Translations under genes and position numbers: made by a program
The notes under the pieces: model-generated
What the model saw: the letters and a program-made list of their open reading frames with translations, nothing else
Databases searched by the model: none
Told to the model about the DNA's origin: nothing
Shown here: in pieces, positions 29,811-42,435 of the stretch
Layout: each line of letters begins with the position of its first letter
How positions within the stretch are numbered: position 1 is the stretch's first letter
Assembly (NCBI RefSeq): GCF_051622035.1
Contig: NC_135364.1
Location: forward strand, 25,660,501-25,724,500
Length of the DNA stretch: 64,000 bases
Source of the DNA: Arctopsyche grandis
Lineage: Eukaryota; Arthropoda; Insecta; Trichoptera; Hydropsychidae
Direction: 5' to 3'

Positions 29811-30139
29811 GAAAGGGGACGTCCTTCAGTTGACTTTCACTTGGAAGCAAATACTCCAGAGGACGAAGTCATAATAAGATGTAAAAGGTTGTATTACGTT
29901 TTAGTCTGACTTGTTGGCTTTTATTATGCTGTATATAAATTAAATTCCAAAACAGTACGTTTAATATTAATTTGAATAAAAATAAATGAACACTTTTTAC
30001 ATTTTGCATTAAAAATTTTAATGTTTATATGGGTGTAAAAAACACAATGAAAAACTGAAATAAAGCCAGTTCAAAAATGTTTTTAATGTAGGTTTTTAAT
30101 AGAGTTTGGGAAAAAATATAAAAACACTATTAAGTGCAT

Positions 30140-31110
30140 GAGTTTATGACGGCTAGATCAATTAGGAAAAACTACATTTTATATGTATAAGAATACAATT
30201 ATTAAATATTTATTTATTTATATTGGAGTCTGACCACCTATGAAATAAGATCACTCGGTTGTATAAATATTCAACATTTCTTATTATTTTAAGTAAATTT
30301 TAATATTATTCATTTCAGATATTCAGATCACATGAAAAAATAGTCTAATAAAACTCTCAAATGAGGCCCTCAAACCTGCGTAAATAAATGTTATTAAATC
30401 AATGCTGTATTTTGCACAAATATTCGTCTAAAAAGGTCTCAAATTTATCGAATACATACATATTAGTATGACAGTTAAGTCAATCAATTTTTACATACCT
30501 CCTTTACGTTTCACTTACGATTACGATTCAGGAAAAAAATTGCCTCTTGTCCGATCGTTTCTATACTTTGCCATATTGCTCATTTTGGTCATCAATATAA
30601 GTAAATGGATCCTCCGCCATTACGATGGTGCAAAAATATCGTGTAAGACGCGTTTGAAATTTGAATTTCTGAAAATTGCCTGACGTCTATCCAGTATTTA
30701 GTTTTAAACATAGATGGCGGTAGTAAAATAAAATTATTACAAGGTTTTTATTAGTTTCACTTCGTCAGTTAGTCTGACAAAGTTACTAAACTCTTCTAAT
30801 CGCTTTGAAACTTTGCCATTTTGCGAGGTTTGGCCACCGATAGAGATTTGGTAAATATAATCGTAATAAACACGTTTAAGAACCCAAAAATTTTGGAGAC
30901 GGTGACAGCTAACCCATTGCCAATAGCCTTGTTTGTTTGACTTTCCGCCCCCCACTCGTTTTGTCAGATTTTAATTGTTTAAACGCTTATAAATTTATCT
31001 TTTTCACACCATATCTTATAACATTTGCATTGTAGGCTTTCATTATCTGTCATGTATTTTTTACTTCACTAATAGATTGTATAATGAATGATAGAAACGT
31101 GTTTTTATAA
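30140..31110 (+). repeat. Dispersed repeat also at 53570-53970 and 56060-56540
   Basis: 30145-30490 matches 56065-56415 closely (GATCAATTAGGAAAAACTAC, GAGTCTGACCACCTATGAAA, AATGAGGCCCT..AACCTGCG). 30520-31090 matches 53600-53950 (ATCCGATCGTTT, TAATTGTTTAAACGC) and, for its middle, 56420-56530. No coding sequence. Confidence 0.6.
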
Positions 31111-33250
31111 AATTGAAATGGCCGATGCGGTGTTCATACTTAGGCCAAGGCTTTCTCGCCGCTTGTCTAACGTTTAAGTTATACAATAAATGTTAAAATG
31201 TTTATATTATAATGTTGTACACATGTTCGTGTTACGGCCAAATGTCCCATGCTACATTCTGACATTTTTCAGACTGGATTGATCTATTGAATGATTTCGA
31301 CTTTCTGGTTTGATTTTGGACTAAGAGAATCTATTCGGAACTTTTATCATACATATGTATATATCGTTTATATTACACACGTATTGTGTTTGAGAATTGT
31401 TGAATCAACAAAATGTATGTGTAAGAAAACAGTATTGTTTTCAATCGTAATAAATATGCAAAGTTTATGATATACGGTTTCATTTGAATCATTGCGATAA
31501 TATAAAATATAATCTGCAGTGTTAATTATAAGAATATATACCTAGAGTTTTTAAAACCGGCAGAATTAATCCAGAGAAAACAGAATGAATGGACGTAGTT
31601 TTGTATAATGAACTTGATTACCTCATTTAATAAGTTTTAGACCCAACTTCATGAATTTTTTGTGCGGTATAAAAGCAAACTCACAAAATTTAACGCCAGT
31701 AAACAACAGTATATTTTTGCATATTTTTACAAAAACGACATGCGAAATTGCAGATTTTTTAAAATTACTCACATCAGTCTGTTTTTTTAGACAAAACTCT
31801 ACATATCAAATTTTTGCCACTTCCGAGTAGGCGTTCTGTTGCGATTTTTTTCACACAATTCACATGATATTATGCGATTTATTTTTTATGTCAATATGTT
31901 AAATAAGACTGTAATCACTCTAGAATATTTTTTGATTATGTGTAAAATTGTAAATATAAAGTGTGCATACATTTGAAATCATGCGACCGTCTTCAACGTA
32001 TTTCCGGCAGTTTATTATACCGTCGTTGATTACCATCGTATTACTAAATTTAACAAATTTTCTTTTGCTATATCAAATTGTGCATAAGTTCAATAATCTA
32101 TTATGAATTTATCAATTTTTTAACATTTTATTTACCATATATTTTATACAACATTGTAGTATAAGTAAGAGGAAGTTAAATTGTTACATCAAATAAAATA
32201 CGTTTTTTTTAATATCTATTTTAATGTTTTGAAACAACAATACTCTGAAGGTGGAAAATTTAGATAACATTACATTTTCTATTATAAAGCGAACCGTTAT
32301 TGACAATGTTGACTATTTTTTTTTTATTGAAACGGTATTTTTAACAGCTTTTCGACTCCGAAAATAGATGCCGTCTTTGGATTCATTTGCAATGTATTTA
32401 TGCATTATAAATATCCGCATTATATAAGATTCACGTATACATGTTTACTTTAAGCTAAATTGTGTTGTGACGCAAATATCAAGGATGTTAATAAGCGGTT
32501 GAAATTTCAGAGCCATCATAATTCGCGACACGTTCGCCCCGTATTGCCTAAATGAAAAATTACGATGAATTTTCGCATAATTTTCCAGTTTTCTCGACGC
32601 CCACGGACATATTGATCCAACGTGTAAAATTAGCAACCTAACGAGGAAAAACTGGAGCACAGCCAGTTTAAATTTTATCCGTACAAGTTGATCATTTCGA
32701 CCTTCGAAATGCACAAGTGTTGAGAAACGGCGATTGAAAATGCGGTTCAGTGAACGTACGGAATTTGAAAACGTGACACCTAAACGCTTAATACATGTTC
32801 AATGTCGATGTATTTTCTATATGATTTTCCACGGAGCCTTTGCAATTACTCCATTCATAAAATTTACGTTCATTCATACAATTGCACGCAAACAATTGTC
32901 TGTACGGTAATATAGATAAAATGGTTTGTATTAATATTACGGAGAATTATAATATGATGAGTGTTTGCGCGTGAAAGTATAATATATACATAATTTTACG
33001 GTTATGTATGATAAATACCGGTGTTTATATAATAGTGGAAAGCTGTGACTGGAGAAATTTTCCTTTGTATGTTGTTATTAGATTTTAAAGCTCATTAACG
33101 TTATTATGTGTACTGAGTGAGCATTTAACACGGTTTTAAAACGTTCAAAGGAAGTTGGTTGATTTTATCATAATATTTACACTAATGACGGTATGTTTTG
33201 ATATATGTATGTAAGTATACTAAAAATAGTCAGTGTTTGTTGTTGGTGAG
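31110..33250. other. Unique-looking AT-rich sequence without genes
   Basis: No transposon landmarks. An 89-codon - strand ORF (32445-32714) lies in a slightly GC-richer patch (32480-32780) but has no motif or phase partner. It may be regulatory DNA in the long uridine phosphorylase intron. Confidence 0.35.
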
Positions 33251-33759
33251 ATAATTTTTAAGCTGATTAGTAAAAAAATTAAGATTTAAATTGAAAAATG
33301 AACAAATTTTGCGACGTAAGAAGTTTCAGATTTTTGCATGCTTTTTTCAATATATTTATAGCAGTCAGTAAACATATTTGTTTTATTTGTGATATGTACG
33401 TATTTCAGCTTATAAAAATAAAGAATATTAGTTTTAACAAATCAAATTTGAGCTGTTATAGAAGTATTGAACTACACTTCGTAAATAACAAAGAAGACTA
33501 TTCTTTAGACCGGAGAAAAAAGCGTGAATTTTGGATTTCCATCAATAGACCTAATGGAAAATTATCTTCTTATTCGAATAATTTTATACAAATTTTTTTA
33601 TTGATTTTATTCAATGTCCTGTGCCTTCACCCAATCAATTTATCTCGACGAAAATTTCGAAATCGGGCTTTTTTCATATATAATATCTCTTTTTATATAA
33701 CATTTTAGATTTTTTTAGTATTTAAAAAAAATAAACAGTTAACAGTAATCTATTTTAGT

Positions 33760-34310
33760 ATAAATCAGTCATTTGTGATTACTAGTTTTGGCTGATTGAT
33801 GAGAATAAGTCGCCGTTTTGACCGAAAGTCCCCATACAAAGTGCGCCGCGCTCGCAATGGGTGTTTGTATGGGGGAAGCGTTTTTTTCTTCAGAAAATCG
33901 TAATTTCTTTAATGTTCTCGTGATTAATTTGAAATTTAAAGTCGTTAAAGGCTTCCTTGGGTTTATATTTTTAATATGAATACAAAACATTACGAATTTT
34001 ATGATATATAAGGGGGCCAAAATGACCTGTTTTGTCGTAATTCATGACATTTTGCGTCAAAATAGGTCATTTCGGTCTCCTTATATTCCGAAAAATTCGT
34101 AAATTTTTGGGGTATTTTTGTATTCAAATTGAAGGTATATACTGTAGGAAACCCTATACAAATACCCATCGCGATGTGCTTTGTATGGAGACTTTGTATG
34201 GCGGGCGAAACGGCAATTTGAATTCTCGATGATTTTTTTTTAACTAACATTCCTTTGATAAGACAATAATTTCCCACTAAGTCTATCGATGAAAATTCAT
34301 GTTTTTTGCA
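33760..34310. mobile_element. Foldback element (~270-bp arms)
   Basis: The arms are inverted copies. Left CCCCATACAAAGTGCGCCGC..TTTGTATGGGGG is mirrored by right ACAAATACCCATCGCGATG..CTTTGTATGGAGAC. The centre AAAATGACCTGTTTTG..CAAAATAGGTCATTT is the near-palindromic hinge. It explains the overlapping ORFs on both strands here. Confidence 0.65.
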
Positions 34311-34482
34311 CCAGCCTAATACACATACATTTACAGCTTAATTTTTTCGTAGAATTTAAGCTACAAATTAAATTTTCTTAGATTATCTGATTAATAAATT
34401 AAATTGCGTAGTGTGAAAGGAATTCCGATTGTTTTCAAGAAAAATAAACTATTTTGGATAGTAGTGATAATTTTCTATACAT

Positions 34483-34990
34483 AGCCAGCAGTTTGGCTTA
34501 ATGGTAGCGTATATATTTAGCACCACTGCGGTCGAAGGTTCGAGTCCTCGTCAAACTGCTAGTTAAGTTTGGGGGTATTGTGACTCCAAATCGATCGTTT
34601 CTCTATCAGAGTTTGCCAATTTTATCTGATCATTGTTGAAACGGTTCCTGAAAATTGGTATTAGTTCATTTCCTGTTGTCACAAAATCTGTGTGTATAAT
34701 TTGTAAAAATTATCCACAGTAATCTGAAATCTATAGATATCTCTATAGACATCTTTATAGTTTCGTGTTTATTATATGTATAAAAATTGTAATAATAATT
34801 GTACACAAAAATCTAAAAATAATTCATAGATGTCTCTATGATTATTATTTCTGTACTGATTAATTGTTATATGCTATGTATTCTGATTGTATATGTATTA
34901 TTGTATTTCTGACCGTTATCGTAAACTCGTCGCATTGGAGCGATCTGTAATGACGAGTGTATATTGATTGTAACAATAAAATAAAAGAAT
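34483..34990 (+). mobile_element. tRNA-derived SINE, hairpin type C, full length
   Basis: The head has a clear A box (TGGCTTAATGG) and B box (GGTTCGAGTCC) spaced as in a tRNA gene. Middle module CGATCGTTTCTCTATCAGAG. Tail hairpin ACTCGTC (34925-34931) / GACGAGT (34952-34958) with loop GCATTGGAGCGATCTGTAAT, then an AATAAAAT tail. Too long and followed by SINE modules, so not a tRNA gene. Confidence 0.88.
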
Positions 34991-37150
34991 AAAATATATA
35001 AAATCTTATCCATAAATATGTAGTTAAAAATTTACTAAAAAAAACTTTTGATCCACAGTATATTTGGTGATAATATAATTATGTACAAATTAATTTATGT
35101 ATAGCAATATTCTCGCTGCGCAGAAATTTAATCTTCTCTGTATTATTAAAACCCTCGCTTTACAAAATACAAAGCGACAATTTCATAAATGAAAGTATGT
35201 AGAGCGTCTAATGCATTTATAAAGTAATTTCAAAACGAACGAAACCAAAATAAAATAAATAAACCTTGTTCAAATTTTATTTCCATCACGATTTTATTCA
35301 TATACTATACATACATAGGCAAAGAATACGAGTAACAAGAAATTAAAGCAAACTCGAAGTTCATAAACCGACCGTTGCAAACTTTGACGTTGAAAGTTTT
35401 AACTCAAAACTTTATAAAATACGTGTATAAAATACAAACATTTCGAATCGGCGAGGAAAGTTTCTCTTTCGTATACATATGTAGGTAAATATAATACACC
35501 GAGCAAATATCCAAGTGCTTAACGAAACGGACATTTTATAAATCAATCGATCAAATGGTAGTAAATGGATAATGGCCCGAATTTTCATTATTCTAATGGG
35601 GGTTTTCGAGTGGTGACGCAGAAAAGGGTCGCGTCTGTTGGAATTTTCCGAAACGGCGTGTTCTGACACAGAAATTTTCCAGCACAAGTAATTTTCCGGT
35701 CGAGCAATTTCTCTGTTGCAATGGCGTCTGTCCATCTGTCTGTCTGTGGCTGATATCCGGTTTGACACCTTTGTCTAACGTCAAACGAAAGCCGTAAATA
35801 ATAAGCCTTGCAATTTCTCGTCTATTGAGACAATAGATATGCATCGTATCATTGATATGTCTGGAAAGCGTTTGAAAATTATCGACGGGAAAGTTTCATA
35901 TATAATTCAACGCAAATTGAACGACGCTGTCAAGTTTATTTTTCATAAATAAGTGAATTGAATTGAACTAAGTGAATTGTCCGTTTCGTTCGAACCGTTT
36001 CATTTACGTATTTGCTTTGGATTCGAATGAAATTAAAATGCGGTGAACAAATTACTTCAAAGGAAATTTTATACTACAAGGAAAATTCTACCTTTTTCCT
36101 TATTTGCGATATAAATACGTAATTTTTCATTATTTATTCATGTCAATATCGGACACATGTATAAATGTATATTATACAATGAACAATATATATGATTATA
36201 TCTCAAAAATCTAATATAAAACATGTAACATTTATGGTTGAAGTATTGATCAAATTGAGTTATTGACTTAAGGTATGGTTTGTACATAAGAAGTGTGTTT
36301 TTTTGAACAAAATTTTTGCAGATAGTATATATATAGATACACTTAAGATATTGCGAATTGGAAATTAATCTACGAAAGAATAAATAAAACTGATAAGGAA
36401 TTTAGTAAAAAATCAATCCGCTCTTTTGAGTTTTTTTTATGTATGAAGAATTTACCGTTTTTAGTATTGTATTATCATTGATTTAAAATCATCGAATTCT
36501 TTCAATTTTTTTCAGGAAGCATGAATAAAACCAATACTATATTTATATTTATTTAAATATTGCATATCATTGAAAAATGAAAAGAAAGAAACGATTTAAG
36601 TAAGAGTCTAAAAAAACGTACCACATAAAATAAATTCTTTGTGACATTGAAAAATGTTTAGATATCTTTTAAAGCGATTTAAATTGTTAAAAATTGTTAT
36701 ATAGATACACATAAATGAAGATTAAAGAATTCTAAAACAAATACGCGTAATCAATACTAAGATTAAATCAAAATTTAGCACGAAAAGTTTCAGTTCTTCG
36801 AAATTAGTCATCGAATTTTTTAAAATAACAATCCTCTATAATTCGCTTTATTATTGATTCTATCATATTTACATAACATTATTGTCGATACAGTTTATCT
36901 AGATTTCCGTTGATTGAGCAAAAATAAACGTACAAATATGATTAAGCGAACATAACAAGCAATTGTAATTATCATCATTATGCAATACATTCCCATTTGA
37001 TAAGCCCAAAGATTAAACAGTTCTTTGTTACGGTCATGAAAACCGTTGAACAGGTCAGTGAGAGCATTACGTAATGTTGTTTGTTGTCTGTTGAACGAAC
37101 ACGTTCCCCAGGTTGTTATTACTACAAAAAGTATAAAAGAAAATACAATT
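34990..37150. other. Unique-looking sequence without supported genes
   Basis: Includes a CpG-richer patch at 35430-35830. Two - strand frames there (118 and 83 codons) overlap in different phases without motifs. No repeat landmarks. It lies downstream (- sense) of the candidate distal first exon, so it may hold intronic enhancers. Confidence 0.35.
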
Positions 37151-37160
37151 TAATACTCAC

Positions 37161-37192
37161 TCATCGCGAACTTCATCATTGTCGAACGACAT
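37161..37192 (-). CDS. Candidate alternative first coding exon of uridine phosphorylase
   Basis: On the - strand, ATG at 37192-37190 opens M-S-F-D-N-D-E-V-R-D plus two bases (GA), then a strong donor GTGAGT. A length of 32 nt gives phase 2, exactly what exon 2 at 11102 needs. The joined protein would read ...E-V-R-D-E-Y-P-D-G-T-V-R and be 339 aa, closer to the normal family size than the 371-aa form. A CpG-rich stretch lies just upstream (37380-37620). No other gene is visible between 15.7 and 37 kb to receive this exon. The intron would be 26 kb. The assignment is inference; the exon could instead belong to an unseen gene. Confidence 0.5.
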
Positions 37193-37379
37193 GGTTGGAA
37201 GTCTGTAGCAGTCTATTTTGTACGAATGCGCAAAAAAACGAAGATAAAATTATCTAAAGTAATAGACACACTAGCCAATGATACGCTGAACAAATAAGTA
37301 TACAGTTCAGATATGAAATTCGCAACGGTAAAGTTTTGTGTTACGGGAAAATATTGTTATTGTATAGGTTGACTTCGTC

Positions 37380-37620
37380 GATATGTCGTGTGAGAAGGAT
37401 GGGCGTGCTGTTTGTCGCGTGACAGACGAAAACGTCGTCGGGAAAATCGATTTTCCGACTTGGGGTAGTACGAGCGCGTGCACCCTGGTCGGGAAATTCG
37501 TCGAGACTGGACCGCGGGGGGTGATTTTTCCCGGAAAAGTGTCGGCAGCCCTTACGGCTCGGCGCAAGCGTGAGAGGTCGCTTCGTACCGCCACTCGAAT
37601 AACGAGTTTGCCTCGTTAAA
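37380..37620. promoter_or_regulatory. CpG-rich island, probable promoter region
   Basis: This ~240-bp block is much richer in G+C and CpG than its surroundings, with many CG dinucleotides and GCGC/CGCG runs. Open frames cross it on both strands (78 and 95 codons) but neither resembles a known protein. It lies 190-430 bp upstream of the candidate exon at 37192 on the - strand. A TATAAATA at ~37634 points the other way. It is best read as a promoter or unmethylated regulatory island. Confidence 0.4.
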
Positions 37621-38146
37621 ACCGAGACTATAAATATAAAACGGCAATTGTATTTTTGACGCCAGTTTTAAACTAGCTCAAATTGACACCGAAACTGCGA
37701 ACTTCCGTAATGAATTTACTCCCAGTGTAAATATCATCAACACTCAACTCCTTATCGAAATAATAACTTTGTAGTTATGACGTACAAATATCCAATTATG
37801 TTATGAACATTTGAGAAAAAGGCTTAATCGTTCTCAGTTGTCTTTTTATATAATATTAGGTCACAACACGTGATAGGTTATCTCGTCATAATTTTGTAAA
37901 TTTATGTATATATGTTCATCGGTTCAAAGCGTGTACAAATTTTTTATGTTTAAAGTTAAGATGTTTGTATAATATACATATAATTGATCTAGAGATATGC
38001 AGTTTGTATTTAATCAACTTTAATTGAACTAAACCACTTCAAAATACGCATATATAAATTATTAAGTCAATAACCTTTTATTTGAAGGTTAATAAGTCTG
38101 TATTTATATATCATATTGGTGATATTAATATAATAGATTTTTAATT

Positions 38147-38985
38147 TTATAACACTGTTCGACACGAAAAATGGTTTAGAGACGAGATATGACTTTTCTT
38201 ATAGATTTATGACCAGTAAACACGAATCTGGTAATAAAAAAAATGTTGATTGGTTCGAGATTCGGAGATATACATACATGTGTTTTTTAAATCGCGCGAT
38301 TTTTTTTTTATATATTAGTGTTGTTAGGTCGATGTCTCAAAATATGTCAATTTTCTGTTCAAAATGAATATTGAAATCTATAGTCAGGTATTTAATCTTC
38401 CATTTTTAGTAATTTTAAGCTTTCAAATATCTCTAAGTAGTCGTTCAGTTTAAATCAAAAGTCAAAAGTACGCATTTTCACTTGGGATTTTTTCCCACTG
38501 TTAATACTATTTTATATTGAGTTTTTTCTATCGAAACATGTTTATTGGGATAGTGTTATGACCACATTATTTTTTGATTTCGTTTAAAATGGTTAATTGG
38601 AAGTGTGCTGAATTTTAAAACGTTAAAATTTCCAACTAAAAACTTTTACTATTATTTACACGAATCTGAATTAATAGGGATAATATATTAAATTATCTTT
38701 ATACGAGAATTAATTAAAATTCCACTTAAAGTCTTACCTCGATAAAGTAAACGACTACAGATTCCAATACCCATTTTGAACAGGAAATTGACATATTTTG
38801 AGACGAAGACCTAACAGCAATAAGATATAGAAAAATCGCGCGATTTAAAAAACACATATATCTCCAAATCTCGAGCCAATCAACATTTTTTATTACCAGA
38901 TTCGTGTTTACTGGGCATATATCTATAAGAAAAGTCATATCTCGTCTCTGAACCAAAAAAAAGTCGTCATTTATCGAACAGTGTA
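38147..38985. mobile_element. Foldback/TIR element
   Basis: Both ends are CACTGTTCGA..A in inverted orientation. Arms of ~230 bp pair (GAGACGAGATATGACTTTTC at 38177 with its reverse at ~38930; AAATCGCGCGATTT in both). The central part matches 1500-2175 reversed. A TTTTATATTGAG..TTAATTGG spacer is retained. Confidence 0.65.
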
Positions 38986-38989
38986 ATCA

Positions 38990-39950
38990 AACTGTACCTT
39001 AATTTTCCGCCAGAGATTTATTCTGTATATTACTTGGTCTGCAGCCAACTTTTTCATTTTTTATTATGGAAAAAAATGCTGAAAAGCGTTAGAAACTTGT
39101 TGATATCATATGTATGAAGTTCATTGTATGGAAAACGACATCGTTTTTAATCTTTGAAGATTTAATAGACGCTTCTAAGAAAAACTTCGATTAGTTAGTT
39201 GTTGTGTTATTGCATACATACATATGTATGTAGTTATATAAATAACTGCCGTTATATTTGAAAGTGTTATAAGTCGACTTTTCTTCACTTCGTGAAATAT
39301 TTCGCAAAACATTAAATATAATGTTTTGTATTTAATAATATTTAAAAATACTGGAGGCCTGTAATACGTTTATTCTGCATTTTCGAGACTATGAACATAT
39401 CGAATTAAAAGAAATGATAACAATTTGTGAATTAATTCAAACAGAAAAAGTGTTTTTGTAATTGAAAATAAGACTTTAAAATTTAACGGCTGACATATAA
39501 ATATGTAAACTTGTATACTTGTATCAGGTAATTCAATACAAACACTTCGTCAGGTACTTTTGAATTTAAGCAGCATAAAACAGCATAGCTTTCAACATGT
39601 ATGTAAGTGTTGGATGAGGCCTTTACGTATAATGTTTCTTCATTTTAGGTATTCAATTCCAAAATAAAAATTTCACGTATTATATTGTATGTTAAAAGGA
39701 TCATATTTCGTAGCAATATACGCAAGTGTAATATTAATTACTTCTTAACAGCCGTATCAATGCCAAGTGTGAATATGATCATTGTTTCAAACACGACAAT
39801 AAAGTGGTGCTAATGCGTCAAAAACCTCGTTTTCGTTTCTAGATGTTTCGCATTTAAGACAAATATTATAACAATGAACGTCTAGAGAGAAAAAGAAAAA
39901 TAGAACGACAAACCTATTCGACCAAGAACTTCGATTGCCTAAAAATCAAT
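38990..39950. other. Repeat debris upstream of the glycine-rich gene
   Basis: 39245-39320 resembles 45270-45330 (CCGTTATATTTGAAAGTG, CTTTTCTTCA). 39410-39500 resembles 2205-2300. The 39780-39950 part looks unique and may be the proximal regulatory region. Confidence 0.45.
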
Positions 39951-39958
39951 CGTTTTGC

Positions 39959-39995
39959 TATAAAAACTGACCACTCTTTTCATTTGGCATCAGTC
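39959..39995 (+). promoter_or_regulatory. TATA box and TCAGTC initiator of the glycine-rich gene
   Basis: TATAAAA lies at 39959-39965 and TCAGTC, matching the arthropod initiator, at 39990-39995. The A at 39992 is 33 bp from the TATA start, which is the expected spacing. The ATG follows 72 nt later at 40064. Confidence 0.8.
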
Positions 39996-40063
39996 GCATT
40001 CGAGAATAGTTGAGTTCAGTAACAATAAAAAACACAAGCCAGTCAATTATAAAAATATTTAAA

Positions 40064-41619
40064 ATGGCTAAAAGTACAACGATTCAAATTTTGGCACTTT
40101 GTTTCACCCTCGTGTCTTTTGTGATATCGAGATCGGTGGAAGCCAATGAAGAGCTACCAGCCAACTACAATTTCCACTATCAGAAATCTGGAGAGATGTT
40201 GAAGGCAGCATCTTCAAACGGGCCGTATTCCAGGTACGAAGTTGTGGAAAGTGCTTACAATCCTGATGATTACGCCGAAGCCGAATCAGCCAACTTTGGA
40301 ACATACGACGTGGGAAGTTCAGGACAATTCGTAGGCAACGGATTCCAACAAGGAATAGGTGGCTTCCAGCAAGGACTTCAAGGAGGACTGCAATCAGGAC
40401 ATGGATTCGGAGGTGGATTGAATCAATTCGGAAGAATCGGAGCTGGAAATGGATTCGGAGGATATTCAGGAGGTGTTGGTTATTCAGGAGGTGCTGGTTA
40501 TTCAGGAGGTGCTGGTTATTCAGGAGGTGCTGGATCTAGTTTAGGAGGAGGTGGTTACATTGGACAACAGGGAGGACTTTACTCTGGAGGCCACGGTGGA
40601 GGATTAGTCCAGGGTCCTTATTTAACTGGTGGATCTCTCGGTCATCAGGGTGGTGTTCAAGTCTCTGGTGGATATGTTGATAAGAATCAATTCGAATCGG
40701 CTAAGAAGAACGTCGGAGATGAAAACTTGGAAAAGGTCAGCGCAAATGCTGGAAGTACCGCAAATCAGGGCAGTCAAGGATTCAACCAAGGAGCAGCTGC
40801 TCAGAGCAGTGCCAAAGGAGATTCAGGATATTACAAAGACGAAACTGCAAATAAAAATCTAGCAGATGATGGAAAACAATATCAAGGAGCTACCAATTTT
40901 GATAAAGCAGGTAGGATTAATTATCTTCAACTTATTGTATTGGTGTTTGTTTAGTTGTCCGCTATTTAGAGTTGACCTTAAACTCTTATATCGTGTACTT
41001 TCAAATTTGCGCCATATTCTAAGTATTCTTGAACCAATTTATTAAGTGTGAATAATCAATTTGGCGCTGTTTCATTTTGACTCAATTTTTTTGTAATATT
41101 TAGGTAAAAATGGAGAAACTGAAAACAACCAAAAGAGTTACAAGAAAGGTCATGTAACGAAAGGTTTCAAATCATCCCACAAAAAAGACGAAGAAGAAAA
41201 GACAGAGACCTTCTATGACGAAGCGCACGATGAAGCTGATCGCAAGAAGTTTGGTGAAAATCAAGGATCATTCGGCGAAAACTCACAGGCGTCATTCAAG
41301 GGAGCTCAAGAGAAGGAAATTTTGGATTCAAAGGCCCAAGGAAAGGAAGGACACTTCAACAGTAACAATAAAATCGACGACACTAGTGCCAAGAAGGTAA
41401 AATTCATACTTGATATTGTGATGTATTGAATATTGGTATTAAAATGTGTTTCTTTCCTATCAGGACGAATTTGGACAAAAAGTTTACAAGGATAATGCTG
41501 AACAATTACACAAAGTGAATGGGTTGGGAGCTCAAACAATATTAGGTCAGCAAGAATCGTCTGGAGAGTTCCATAGCAAAAAGCCTTACGGTATTCTGCC
41601 GATACATGCTAATAAATGA
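40064..41619 (+). CDS. Secreted glycine-rich protein, probable cuticle/matrix component (3 exons, 431 aa)
   Basis: Coding exons are 40064-40910, 41104-41396 and 41464-41619, with GT..AG introns and consistent phases (1296 nt). The start was chosen at 40064 because M-A-K-S-T-T-I-Q-I-L begins a clear signal peptide, with cleavage probable near residues 22-27. The open frame extends 18 codons further upstream but without an ATG. Residues ~100-215 are Gly/Gln/Ser-rich, including four near-identical G-Y-S-G-G-[AV] units. The second half is basic and acidic mixed, Lys/Asp/Glu/His-rich, with F-Y-D-E-A-H-D-E-A-D-R-K-K-F-G, and ends at N-K with TGA. There are no cysteines beyond the signal peptide. 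AATAAA at 41730-41735 gives a polyadenylation signal. I do not recognise a named family. The composition suits an insect extracellular matrix or cuticle protein, which is inference. Confidence 0.85.
40461..40533 (+). repeat. 18-bp coding minisatellite (G-Y-S-G-G-[AV])
   Basis: Four consecutive 18-bp units encode Gly-Tyr-Ser-Gly-Gly-Ala/Val. The last three units are almost identical at the DNA level, so this is a recent in-frame expansion inside exon 1 of the glycine-rich gene. Confidence 0.85.
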
Positions 41620-41729
41620 AGCAATTATAACATCTGAAATTTGTGAACCAATGAAACGGAACGATATACATATAGCTATGTTTAGTATTATTATTATATT
41701 TAAGACTTTTGTACATTTGCATGACGAAA

Positions 41730-41735
41730 AATAAA
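41730..41735 (+). terminator. Polyadenylation signal AATAAA of the glycine-rich gene
   Basis: Canonical hexamer 111 nt after the stop codon, in an A-rich context with a second overlapping AATAAA. Confidence 0.65.
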
Positions 41736-42435
41736 ATAAAAACTTTTAAAAGAAGCTTAGACTTTTGTTTTTGTTTCATAATATGATATAAAGTTTCATT
41801 GTTGCAAAGATGGAAAGCTTTTGTTTGAAACTTTGCTTTGAATCTGGTTTTTTTGTGTCGTATTTAAGTTATTTTGTTTTGTTTGCATTGAATGAGATTA
41901 TAAAAGACATTTTAAAGTAATATGATATTGCATTTTAAATTTTGATTGAATTTCCATGTTACCATTTCAAAGCAGACACATGAACATTTTTAAATTGAAC
42001 TATAGATGTCTCATTTATTTTAAAGTGAAATTGAAATAAAACATTGCATTAAATTTTAATATTTATTTATTTTAAATTATAAATTATTTAATATACAATC
42101 GGGTGAATTGTAGTTTATGGTTTGAATGTATGGTTTTTTTTATTTAATTTATATTTTATTGAAGAAACACACCACTTTTAGAAATTTTACCTAAAAATAA
42201 AATCGGTAGATGTCACTATAAAAACCAGACATTTATCAATTAATTAATATAATACATTTTCAATACTGCAATTTCATTTGTAATTTGTATTATATACAAA
42301 GAAAATGAACATATTTTTTCTATGAGAAAGCTTCGAAGAATGTTCGTTCAATTTTAGTACCCAGAATACGACTACCAAAGCAACACATAGTAATTACGAA
42401 CGAAAAGCTCGAACAATAATTCATCAATTGTGCGA

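Noticed and set aside
33298..33708. 136-codon + strand ORF
   Set aside because: Extremely AT-rich (Phe/Ile/Asn/Lys), no domain, signal or splice context. Consistent with chance in this composition.
34490..34562. tRNA gene
   Set aside because: A and B boxes are good, but the fold is incomplete and the sequence continues into the SINE middle module and tail hairpin. A second copy at 43070 behaves the same way.
37307..37619. Overlapping 78- and 95-codon ORFs
   Set aside because: A by-product of the CpG-rich block on both strands. No homology seen, so called a promoter island instead.
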